A stretch of DNA of 64,000 nt, taken from the NCBI GenBank assembly GCA_905221605.1, contig CAJNDS010002553.1, positions 269,553 to 333,552 on the forward strand. The letters are read 5' to 3'. Of the stretch, positions 43,501 through 52,509 are shown in pieces. The notes beneath the pieces are model-generated. The model worked only from the letters and a program-made list of their open reading frames with translations. It searched no databases and was not told where the DNA came from. Position 1 is the first letter of the stretch. Each line of letters begins with the position of its first letter. The translations under genes and the position numbers were made by a program. This DNA is from Symbiodinium natans. Its lineage: Eukaryota; Sar; Dinophyceae; Suessiales; Symbiodiniaceae.

Positions 43501-46500
43501 GCCGACCCTCCCAACTATATTCTTTTTGGGAATTATTTTCTTTATTTTTGTTAAAATTAAACCCAAGAGGATAGTAGAAATCTTATGTTAATTAAGGTTC
43601 TAGCGGGAGTATGGCCAAGAGACCCGTAAACCCTGAACCCCGCAACTCTGCACCAAACCCCAAGCCCAAAACCCTAAGCCCTAAACCCTAAATCCCAAAC
43701 CCCAAACCCTAAACCCTAAACCCCCCTAAACCCTAATCCCTAAACCCTAATCCCTAAACCCTAAACCCCAGGGGTTGACTTGTCTTCTTCAGGGTTTGAG
43801 GCCGGCCTCAAAAATTGGGGTTTAGGGTTTAGGGTTTGGGGTTTAGGGCTTAGGGTTTAGGGTTTGGAGTTTAGGGTTTAGGGTTTAAGTTAAGGTTTAG
43901 GGTTTAGGGTTGGGGCGTAGGGTTGAGGCTTTAGGGCTTAGGCATCTGGCAAGTTCCCTGTGTGGGGATCCTGTTTATGGACACCTGTGAAAGTGTGCGG
44001 GGGGCCTTGTGTGAAGACTACACGAAAGGGGGACCTTTACCCAGAGAACTGGCCCTAAGCCTAAACGCAAAACCCGAAGCCCTAAACCCTAAACCCTAGG
44101 CCCTAAACCCTAAACCCTAAACCCTAAACCCTAAACCCTAAACCCTAAACCCTAAACCCTAAACCCTAAACCCTAAACCCAAAACCCTAAACCCTAAACC
44201 CTAACCCCTAAACCTAAACCCTAAACCCTAAACCCTAAACCCTAAACCCTAAACCCTAAACCCTAAACCCTAAACCCTAAACCCTAAACCCTAAACCCTA
44301 GACCCTAGAACCTAGACCCTAAACCCTAAACCCTAAACCCTAAACTTCTCATGCAGTCGATATTGAAGCATGTGGTCGAGCGCGTCGTTGCGTAAATCAT
44401 TCGCACATGTCTGCTGAAAGGTCCATTTTTTCCTACCAGCTTTGATCCCTACTCTTTGTACCTTCTGAAAAGGGTTTAGGGTTTAGGGTCTTAAGGGTAG
44501 TTCAGAGGCTTTTTCGTATCTTTGTACAAGCTTGATCCGGGGAAGATGGTGACATGCCCCAAACCCTCAGCAGCAAGATGCCAGCGGAACTTTTGTAAAC
44601 CCTAAGCCCTAAGCCCTAACCCTAAACCCCAAGCCCTAAACCCTAAACCCTAAACCCTAAGCCCTAACCCTAAACCCTAAACCCTAAACCCTAAACCCTA
44701 AACCCTAAACCCTCAACCCTAAACCCTAAACCCTAAGCCCTAAACCCTAAACCCTAAACCCTAAACCTCAAGCCCTATACCCTAAACCTTAAGCCCTTGG
44801 GCTGATCTAAGGGTCCTGGGAGATGGCAGCCCTGGGTTGATAAGGGAAGTGCAGACCTTCTGTTTAAAGGTTCTGAAGTATGGGCCTTTGGGCTTAAAAG
44901 GTACTTGGGGGTTTCGGGTTTAGGGTTTAGGGTTTAGGGCTAGGGTTTAGGGTTTAGGGTTCATGGGTACGTCTACCCCCAATTATACGTCTATTTATAA
45001 CCTACTTAGACTGAGAGGACTTAGGAGGCTTATAAGAGCAGTTATAATTGGGGTTATAAGTACCCTGAACCTCCAAGTATGTAAAGGGTATGCAAGGGCT
45101 ATATATAGGGGCATATATATATCTATATATATATATATGGTCATATATATATATATATATATATAGAATCGGGAGTATATAAGGGTTCCCCAATTAAGGA
45201 ACCCTATGAAGGGACCCATGCAACTACCCAGAGTATGTTGAAAAACTGCCTCGTGGTCACTCGACGATTGGCCCTTTGAAGGTTTAACCCTAAACCCTAA
45301 ACCCTAAACCCTAAACCCTAAACCCTAAACCCTAAACCCTAAACCCTAAACCCTAAACCCTAAACCCTAAACCCTAAACCCTAAACCCTAAACCATGGGT
45401 ATAGGGTTAAGCGCTTTTGGGATGCCTTTGAAAGAGCTGGCCACATAAGTAACCCCGCACAACAACAAGTGAACAGAAAACTCTCACAAACCTTCTGTAG
45501 GGTAGGATGCCCCCAAACCCCAAACCCCAAACCCCTAAACCCTAACCCCTTAACCCGAAACCCTAAACCCTAAACCCTAAACCCTAAACCCTAAACCCTC
45601 AACCCAAAGCCCTAAGCCACCAGGGCTTGGGTGTTCCGGACTACCTCTGCGAGATCGAGAATCTCGAGGACCAAGGCGTCGTGGTTCCCTGGCTCAGCAG
45701 CGTACGAAAGCTATCCCTAAACCCTAAACCCTAAACCCTACACCCTAAACCCTAAACCCTAAACCCTAAATCCTAAATCCTAAACCCTAAACCCCAAACC
45801 CTAGACCCTAAACCCTAAACCCCAAACCCTAGACCCTAAACCCTAAACCCTGAACTAAGTAGGGTTTCTGCTTTGTAGGGGGGTTCTTCTTAGGGTATCT
45901 GGGGGCTATTAAGGTATAAGGGTAACAGAACAGGAGGCCACCGGCTTTTATCAGCTCTGGCTCAGGTTTAGGGTTTAGGGTTTAGGGTTGTTTAGGGTTT
46001 AGGGTCTAGGGTTTGCAGCTGCAGGGTAGTAGGTCACAACCTTCCAAAACTTAACTTGTTCATAAGAGGAAATGGGAAATAGGTACCTCATGTCCCGTAT
46101 CTATCCCTTTAGAAAGACCCAGGCACTAAACCCTAAACCCTAAACCCTAAACCCTAAACCCTAAACCCTAAACCCTAAACCCTAAACCCTAAACCCTAAA
46201 CCCTAAACCCTAAACCCTAAACCCTAAACCCTAAACCCTAAACCCTAACACTAAACCCTAAACCCTAAACCCTAAACCCTAAACCCTAAACCCTAAACCC
46301 TAAACCCTAAACCCTAAACCCTAAACCCTAAACCCTAAACCCTAAACCCTAAACCCTAAACCCTAAACCCTAAACCCAGGCAAGGCACCTGATATCCCCT
46401 ATAAGCCCCTTTACCGGGCAGGCCCCAGGCGACCCTGTCGGGTTTCCTTTAACCCTTAAACCCCTAAACCCTTAAACCCCTAAACCCCTAAACCCCTAAA

Positions 46501-49500
46501 CCCTTAAACCCCTAAACCCCTAAACCCTAAACCCTGAAACCCTGAAACCCTGAAACCCTGAAACCCTGAAACCCTTAAACCCCCAAACCCCCTCGACCCT
46601 CAACCCTTCAGCTTGCGGGCCGACCCTCAGACTCCCAAGCCCGGCCCCCCAAAGCTTTAGAATTCAGGGTTTTGAGGGTTTTGAGGGTTTTGAGGGTCTT
46701 GAGGGTTTTGAGGGTTTTGAGGGTTTTGAGGGTTTTGAGGGTTTTTTGGAGGGTTTTTTGGGGGGTTTTTAGGGTTTTTAGGGTTTTTAGCGTTTTTGGG
46801 GTTTTCAGGGTTTTTAGGGTTTTTAGGGTTTAGAGTTTATCCAAAAGCGCGCTATGCACGTTTCTTAGGTTCTGCGCGCTACTAGACATGATCGCGTTTC
46901 TTAAGAAAGCCGGCAGGATTTGAGATTTTTCTTTCATCATGTTTACATAGAGACAAGACTAAAGACACCCGATTGGGCTCATGAAACCTGACGGGTTACT
47001 GGCATGGAAAGAAGCCAAGTTTTTAGGCTTGTTGATGGCGCTTTCGCACGTTTCTTGGAATCCTGTTTCTCAGAAATCTTGGGCCAAAAGAGCGGCCATT
47101 CTGGCAAAAGTGAACACACGAACAAATCAGCAATTCCGACCAGTACTTAAAGAAACGCAGTCCTACGAAAGGTGTGCGATGTTGCATTACGTATAGTTTA
47201 GGGCTTCGGGTTTGGGGCTTCGGGTTTCGGGCTTACGGCTCGGGCTTAGGATTTAGAGCTTCGGGTTGAGGGCTTAGGGCTTCGGGCTTCGGGTTTAGAG
47301 CTTATGCCCAAACCTTGTCACCCTGCAAGCAACAACCATCAACCCTGAGCGCAAACCATGCTCCTCCCAAGCGCAAACCGTGCTCCTCCAATTCACAGGG
47401 TTTAGGGTTTAGGGTGTAGGGTGTAGAGTCTAGGGTTTAGAGACTGGGGTTTTAGGGTTCAGGGTTCAGAGTTTAGGGTTAAGAGTTTAGGCCCTAAACC
47501 CTAAACCCTAAACCCTAAACCCTAAGCCCCAAACCCGAAACCCTAAACCCTAAACCCTAAACCTAGGGTTTAGAGTTTTACTTAACTTCAGATTTCAGCG
47601 GTAGTTTCCCAGGTGCGAACGTGCCAGCAGCCGCAGAACGTGAACCCCCGGCTGAGCATGAAGGCCTTCTCTCTTTTTTCCCTTTCCGTTTTCCTCGGGT
47701 TTAGGGTTTTGGCTTTAGGGTCTAGGGTTTAGGGTCGTGAAGGCCTTTCTTGGGAGGGTGTAGGGCGTATTTAGGGGGCATAGAGTGCAGGGATTTAGAG
47801 TGTAGGGTTCACGAGTTTGGGGGTTTAGAGTACTTGTCCGGAGCTTGTGGAGTTTGATCGGAGGATTCAAGAGGCCGTGTTGCAGAACAAGTCGAAAAGT
47901 CTTCAAACCCCCGGGAGATCAGTCAGAGCTCCGTTTTGGCTTGTTGGAGCTTCAAAGTGGAGCTTCAATCCCCAGTCCGCAACGTAGAGCATGCAGAGCT
48001 CATCTGCCTAAGCGCGATGAAGGTGGCTTTGGTGCTTTTGCTCCCCTTGGTGGCTTCGGCCCTTCGTCGCCTAAGGGGTGCCAAGGCGAACAGACCTTCG
48101 CTGGAGGAAATCCTAGGTCTGACAGGCCACATTGACCGTGGCCACTGCCAGAACAAGGGTAGGAACTGGACGAAGCACTTCTGCGGCGTGCCAAGCTCGA
48201 GCTTGAGCAAGAGCAAGGTGATTGACTTCAGTGATGTCCAGGAGTCTGGCATCTGCAGCCAGTGGAACCAGGACCGCTAACCCTAAACCCTAAACCCTAA
48301 ACCCTAAACCCTAAACCCTAAACCCTAAACCCTAAACCCTAAACCCTAAACCCTAAACCCTAAACCCTAAACCCTAAACCCTGAACCCTGAACCCTGAAC
48401 CCTGAACCCTAAACCCTAAACCCTAAACCCTAAACCCTAAACCCTAAACCCTAAGCCCTAAACCCTAAAGCCTAAACCCAGGACCGCTACCTGAATGCCA
48501 TCTTCAAGGCCATCGGAACCACCAACACCTACTTCGTGGAGTTCGGGAGCCGCCGCCCCGAAGTCCTGAACTCGGCCCACTTCCGCTTGAACTGCGGCTA
48601 CATCCCCGATGGGAATGATTTTTTCATTTTTTGTATATATAAAACCCAAGAGATTATTCAACATATCATTTTTGTTGGGGATTTGTTTCATTTTTGTTTA
48701 TATAAAAACCCAAGGGAGTATTAAACATACTTTTGTTAAGGTCCTATATAAGGGGAGTAGAGGTGGCTGGAAGGGCCTGCTGATGGATGGCGCCCCCGGA
48801 TCCTCGGTCCATGGACCCTGCCCTTCTTGCCCTGGGCAAGACCTGCTCCAGGAACCCGACGATGCCCCGGTGCGCCTACGCCAGGCATCCTTGTAGGGTT
48901 TAGGGCTTCGGGCTTAGGGGTTTAGGGTTTAGGGTTTAGGGCTTAGGGCTTAGGGTTTAGGGTTTAGGTTTAGGGCATTCTTGGTAGCCCAGTGGTACCC
49001 TTTGCCCTTTTTTTGGGTTCTGGGTTTTTAGGGTTTAGGGTTTAGGGTTAAAAGTAGCCAACCCCAAAAAGGGTGCCCTTGTCGGAATATGGTTACTGGG
49101 CTGCCAGGCATTCCTGACGGCGGAGAACATCAACGACAAGTTCCAGATGCACAAGGTGCCGTGTGAGTTCGATCTCCTCACGGTGGACGTGGACTGGAAC
49201 GATTACTGGCTCGTCAAGGCGCTGGACTTCGGTCGCTTCCGGCCACGCGTGGTGGCCATCGAGTTCAGCAGCTACTTCAGGGGCTCCGAGAAGCAGGTGC
49301 GCTCGTACAAGCCCGATGGCGTTTGGGGTGGGGCGGGAGACTTAGCATCTGAGTGAGTACACTTTACACTTTCTGGGATACTCTAACCCCCTATATAACC
49401 CCCTATAGAAGTGAAAGTGTACTTTTTTTGGGGCTTATGATAACCCTAAACCCTAAACCATAGACTCTAAACCCTAAACCCTAAACCCTAAACCCTAAAC

Positions 49501-51649
49501 CCTAAACCCTAAACCCTAAACCCTAAACCCTAAACCCTAAACCCTAAACCCTAAACCCTGAACCCTAAACCCTAAACCCTAAACCCTAAACCCTAAACCC
49601 TAAACCCCATATGAACTCCAGCAACTAAGGAGAGGTCACCGGTGCCTCCTTGGCCGCGCTGGACGCCCTCATGCAGGCCAAAGGCTACCGGCTGGTCGCT
49701 CAGGTGGCCGGCGAGCATGGCATCTTAGTAGCTGAGTGTGGGAGGCCCTTAGGCTTTAGGCTTTAGGGTTTAGGGTTTAGGGTTTAGGGTTTAGGGTAGC
49801 TGAGTGAGTGCACTTTACTCTTTTTGGGATATCATAATCCCCTATAGAACTGAAAGTGTACACTTCTTTGGGGCCGATGAACCCAGCAACTAAGGCATTT
49901 GGGTTTCGGCCAAGGAGATGAATCCCGACGACCACGCAATGAAGCTTGACCCAGCAGTACCCTTTACCCTTTTTTGGGTTCTGGGTTCCCTTGTAAACAC
50001 GCCAACCACAAAAGGGTGCCCTTATTGTAAGATGGTCACTGGGCTACCAAGGAAGATTCCAACCCTAAACCCTAAACCCTAAACTTTCCTAAGCCCTAAA
50101 CCCTAAACCCTAAACCCTAAACCCTAAACCCTAAACCCTAAACCCTAAACCCTAAACCCTAAACCCTAAACCCTAAACCCTGAACCCTGAACCCTGAACC
50201 CTGAACCCTGAACCCTGAACCCTGAACCCTAAACCCTAAACCCTAAGCCCTAAACCCTAAACTCTAAGCCCTAAACCCTAAACCCTAAACCCTTACCAAG
50301 GAAGATTCCCGAGGAGATCTCCGAGGGATGGATGTTTGCCCTGCGACGGGACGGTTTTCCTGCACCAGGATTCGAGCAGGTGACATGGCTTTTTTTTTGC
50401 TGGCTGGCTCTGAGGACTTTAACCTTTTTTTGGTTTAGGGTTTAGGGTTTAGGGTTTAGGGTTTAGGGTTTAGGGTTTAGGGTTTAGGGTTTAGGGTTTA
50501 GGGTTTAGGGTTTAGGGTTTAGGGTGCAATAAGGAGCCTAAAAGTTAAGCTTTCAGGAGTGGTTCAGAAGTCAGCCAAGGTTCTCGATCCTTGTGAGGAC
50601 TTCGGCTGCCAAGAGAAAGCCAGCTCATGCGACAAGGGTGGCGGCTCTGCTCTGAAAAAAAAGGGGGTCGGAAGAATGACTAATCATAATTTCTGGTGGT
50701 CCCTTATCAGTATACTTTCATAATCCCCCAAACCCAATTCTAAATCATTATTAAAGCCCGTAGTGTAGCTGCAAGCAGAGGAAATGATGATTCCCACCTC
50801 GCCGAAGCAAACCAGGGCGATGAGAATTCCGACGAAGGCGATGGTGATCCCACCCGCGTGGACTCTTCTCGGTATGCTGAAAACGAATTCGTCTTAGGAC
50901 GATGATGATGCGGAACTTGAGCCATCTGCCTGACCACTCGAAAAAGCACCTTTCACATGAGGTTCTGCTTGGAGCTTGTTGGTTTAGGACCTTGGGTTTA
51001 TGGGTATCAATAAGTACTTGGAGGTTCATGGTACTCATTAACCAATTACAACTGTACTTGTAGCTGTACTTATAGCCATATTAAGGCACTTGTGGGGCTT
51101 ATAAGTACAGTTATAAGTACAGTTCTAATTGGTTCCATGAACCTCCAAGTAGGGATGCAAGTAACACAAGGCTACAACTAGAGATAACAGCCAACTTTCC
51201 ACCTGAATCCAAAGTCCTATCCGGAAGCGTTCGCGGCCGCCGCAACTGCAGATGCACTAGACCCTAGACCCGAAACCCTAAACCCTAAACCCTAAACCCT
51301 AAACCCTAAACCCTTCACCCTTAACCCAAAACCCTATCGCCCACGAGTCTTGGGGGGGGCGTAAGGAGGGAAAAAAGGCTTCCGAAACCCATCCAACACG
51401 CTGCCAAGGTCGGCGGAAACTACTGATATCCCGAATAATCCCAGCTACCCAAACACCCCTAAAAATCCTGCTAGCCATAAGAAGCCTAAGCCTAGTTCTA
51501 ACAACCCCAATAGCGCTACTAACCCTAACGACCCTAAACCCCACCAGTTTAAAGCCTAAACCTTAAACCAACCCTTCTTGTCCTCGTGTCAGGCGCGGGT
51601 GTGCGTCAACGGCTCGGCGATGACTGGGGAGGAGCAGCGAAAGCTGAAG
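40514..51649 (+). CDS. Kinesin-3-like gene, partial: FHA domain in six small exons
   Basis: Inferred exons: 40514-40567 (AKREEVLKEMGVTQQDLA), 41077-41133 (LGQTVGIDKDVPYLLNMNE), 41841-41888 (DPALAGKMMYFLPHGP), 43459-43500 (IRIGAHPDNKIVLQ), 45624-45701 (GLGVPDYLCEIENLEDQGVV...) and 51593-51649 (ARVCVNGSAMTGEEQRKLK). All are collinear with the kinesin-3 (KIF1/Unc-104 type) segment running from the coiled coil through PxLxNxNED into the forkhead-associated domain. Consecutive exons share direct repeats: GCGC, AGGACC, GCCG and CCAGG. The last joint is less clear. The motor domain and the end of the FHA domain were not found, so the gene is partial as read. Its likely role is a microtubule motor whose FHA domain binds phosphothreonine or partner proteins. 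The intron before the last exon is 5.9 kb and contains the FkbM-like gene. Confidence 0.7.
42982..43210. repeat. Telomere array in a kinesin-like gene intron
   Basis: CCCTAAA with an eight-base CCCTGAAA subset, between the exons at 41888 and 43459. The same intron also holds arrays at 41950-42100 and 42223-42312 and a family 7 repeat. Confidence 0.9.
44095..44345. repeat. Telomere array in a kinesin-like gene intron
   Basis: About 250 bp of CCCTAAA, followed at 44600-44790 by another. Both are in the intron between 43500 and 45624. Unique sequence at 44345-44600 shows no gene. Confidence 0.9.
44960..45079. mobile_element. Family 1 element, left end fused to telomere repeat
   Basis: The right end GTACCCTGAACCTCCAAGT is intact. 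The left terminus begins at GTTCATGGGTACG directly after a TTTAGGG array. The interior ACTTAGGAGGCTTATAAG is typical of the family. Confidence 0.65.
45110..45167. repeat. TA-rich microsatellite
   Basis: ATATATAT runs with CTAT and GGTC interruptions follow a family 1 element. A similar TA block is at about 53813-53892. Open frames here encode Tyr-Ile repeats only. Confidence 0.85.
46126..46373. repeat. Telomere array with 9-bp flanking duplication
   Basis: ACCCAGGCA occurs at 46117-46125 and 46374-46382 on either side of about 248 bp of CCCTAAA. Part of the duplicated motif (ACCC) could be array sequence, so the informative part is CAGGCA. Confidence 0.7.
46981..47196 (+). CDS. Unrecognised 71-codon open frame in a unique island
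   Basis: The island at about 46840-47200 has no telomere repeat. The frame starts MKPDGLLAWKEAKFLGLLMA and includes QKSWAKRAAILAKVNTRT. It is basic and helical in appearance, without a known motif. It lies in the same kinesin-like intron as the FkbM-like gene. It could be an exon or chance. Confidence 0.3.
   Translation: MKPDGLLAWKEAKFLGLLMALSHVSWNPVSQKSWAKRAAILAKVNTRTNQQFRPVLKETQSYERCAMLHYV
48017..50655 (+). CDS. Eight-exon FkbM-type methyltransferase-like protein with signal peptide, about 343 residues
   Basis: Exons as inferred: 48017-48277, 48488-48598, 48768-48884, 49108-49338, 49632-49721, 49897-49944, 50305-50379 and 50557-50652, with stop TGA at 50653-50655. All join in one frame. 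The N-terminus, MKVALVLLLPLVASAL, is a signal peptide. Family-like motifs in order are FVEFGS, GLLMDGAP, FLTAENI, FDLLTVDVDWNDYW and RPRVVAIEF. This matches the SAM-dependent FkbM methyltransferase fold as found in many eukaryotic secretory-pathway proteins; the substrate is unknown. The ATG at 48017 is chosen because the signal peptide begins there. Introns 3-6 are short inverted-repeat elements, some with telomere arrays inside. Intron 1 is a pure telomere array flanked by a 12-bp duplication. Intron 2 (48599-48767) has GGCT at both ends. Only the last intron, 50380-50556, is GT-AG. The gene appears complete and lies between two exons of the kinesin-like gene. Confidence 0.85.
48280..48477. 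repeat. Telomere array forming intron 1 of the FkbM-like gene, with 12-bp flanking duplication
   Basis: A CCCTAAA array with a few CCCTGAA and CCCTAAG variants lies between two copies of CCAGGACCGCTA (48268-48279 and 48478-48489). Both copies encode QDR(Y), so the array must be spliced out. The duplicated bases allow several equivalent splice positions. Confidence 0.9.
48894..48973. repeat. Telomere array with flanking 10-bp near-duplication, upstream of a family 2 element
   Basis: A TTTAGGG array lies between GGCATCCTTG (48884-48893) and GGCATTCTTG (48974-48983). A third related copy, GGCATTCCTG, follows the element at 49107-49116. The array therefore went in beside the already inserted family 2 element. 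Confidence 0.85.
48980..49108. mobile_element. Family 2 element acting as an intron in the FkbM-like gene
   Basis: The inverted termini CTTGGTAGCCCAGT and ACTGGGCTGCCAGG are flanked by the 4-bp duplication CATT (48976-48979 and 49109-49112). The interior has GGTACCCTTTGCCC mirrored by GGGTGCCCTTGTC. Removing the element restores the frame between RLRQ and AFLTAENI. Confidence 0.85.
49341..49629. mobile_element. Family 6 element with internal telomere array, intron of the FkbM-like gene
   Basis: The termini CTTAGCATCTGAGTGAG and CCAGCAACTAAG are inverted and flanked by GAGA (49337-49340 and 49630-49633). Inner arms are ACACTTTACAC and GAAAGTGTAC. A CCCTAAA array (about 49441-49605) lies inside the element and is flanked by a short TATGA duplication. 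Removal restores WGGAGEVTGAS. Confidence 0.85.
49724..49894. mobile_element. Family 6 element with internal telomere array, intron of the FkbM-like gene
   Basis: The termini CTTAGTAGCTGAGTG and CCAGCAACTAAG are flanked by GCAT (49720-49723 and 49895-49898). A TTTAGGG array lies between two copies of GTAGCTGAGTG (49728-49738 and 49796-49806). It therefore entered an already resident element. Removal restores EHGIWVSAKE. Confidence 0.85.
49945..50051. mobile_element. Family 2 element acting as an intron in the FkbM-like gene
   Basis: The inverted termini CTTGACCCAGCAGTACC and GGTCACTGGGCTACCAAG are flanked by the 4-bp duplication GAAG (49941-49944 and 50052-50055). Precise removal gives DDHAMKIPEEISEGW in frame. 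A telomere array was inserted 9 bp downstream afterwards, duplicating part of this element's right end. Confidence 0.85.
50061..50293. repeat. Telomere array with 16-bp flanking duplication
   Basis: The array, mostly CCCTAAA with a run of CCCTGAA, is bracketed by exact copies of TACCAAGGAAGATTCC (50045-50060 and 50294-50309). The duplicated sequence spans the right end of the family 2 element and the adjoining exon. This fixes the order: element first, array second. Confidence 0.9.
50380..50556 (+). other. GT-AG intron containing a TTTAGGG array
   Basis: The intron starts GTGACATGG and ends GCTTTCAG, joining FEQ to EWFRSQ in frame. A telomere-type array occupies about 50436-50525. It is the one intron of this gene with standard splice ends. 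Confidence 0.75.
51016..51150. mobile_element. Family 1 short inverted-repeat element, complete
   Basis: Both termini are present: ACTTGGAGGTTCATGG at the left and CCATGAACCTCCAAGT at the right. The interior is AT-rich with repeated TAAGTACAGTT motifs. It is a non-coding copy about 135 bp long and a good reference for the family. Confidence 0.8.
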
Positions 51650-52080
51650 GTGCAGCCCCCCCACCCCCGCCGGCATGGGCTTAGGGTGTTTCGGGTTTAG
51701 GGAATAAGGGGGTGTGGGGTTTCTGGGTGCAGGGTTTATGATGGAAGGTTGTGGGACTGAGGCTTCTTGAATGAGGGTTTAGGGGGTTTGGGGTGCAGGG
51801 TTTCGTGTCCCTAAGCCTAAGAGCCCTACGCCCTAAACAGCCTGAACCCGAAGACCCTGATTTCTATAAGCTCTAATCATAGAGCAGCCTCAAAACCCCC
51901 CCGAAACCTCAACTACAGCAACCCTAAACCCTAAACCCGAAACCCGAAACCCGAGCCCTAAAGTCCTGGATCCTCCAGACAAGGAGCTACAAGGGGCCAA
52001 ATCTGCGGGCTTAGGGTTTAGGGTTTAGGGTTTAGGGTTTGGGGTTTTGGGTCTAGGGTTTAGGGTTTAGGGTTTAGGGT

Positions 52081-52210
52081 TTGGAGGTTCATGGTACTTC
52101 TTAACCAATAATAATGGTGCTTATAACAATATATAAGGAAACTTAAGGGGCTTATAAGTGGGTTTTCAGTACAGTTACAAGTGGTTAATCAGTACCATGA
52201 ACCTCCAAGT
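52081..52210. mobile_element. Family 1 element adjoining a telomere array
   Basis: The right terminus ACCATGAACCTCCAAGT is complete. The left terminus starts within its first bases, immediately after a TTTAGGG array. The interior matches the other copies. Confidence 0.75.
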
Positions 52211-52411
52211 GAGGGTATGTTTTGGGTTTAGGGTTCAGGGGCTTTTAGGGTTCAGGATTAAAGCTCCAACGCCCTTAAAACCCTGAAGCCTAAAGCCTAA
52301 CCTTGGGTAGGCCAGGACCCGAATAAGTCGTAGGGTTTAGGGGTTTCGGGGCTGATTCCCTTATTTGGGGTCAGGATCCTTTAAACAAAAGGCTTCTCAC
52401 AAGCTTCTCAT

Positions 52412-52509
52412 ACTTGGAAGCCCTTTAACTTAGTAAGTAGGGTCAGGAAGGTGAGGTATGGGGATTTTAAAAGCTACATAGACTTATGAAGTCAAAAGAG
52501 CCTCCAAGT
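52412..52509. mobile_element. Family 5 inverted-repeat element
   Basis: The termini ACTTGGAAGCCCTTTAACTT and AAGTCAAAAGAGCCTCCAAGT are inverted. The interior GTAGGGTCAGGAAGGTGAGG resembles the copy at 786-894. Confidence 0.7.
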
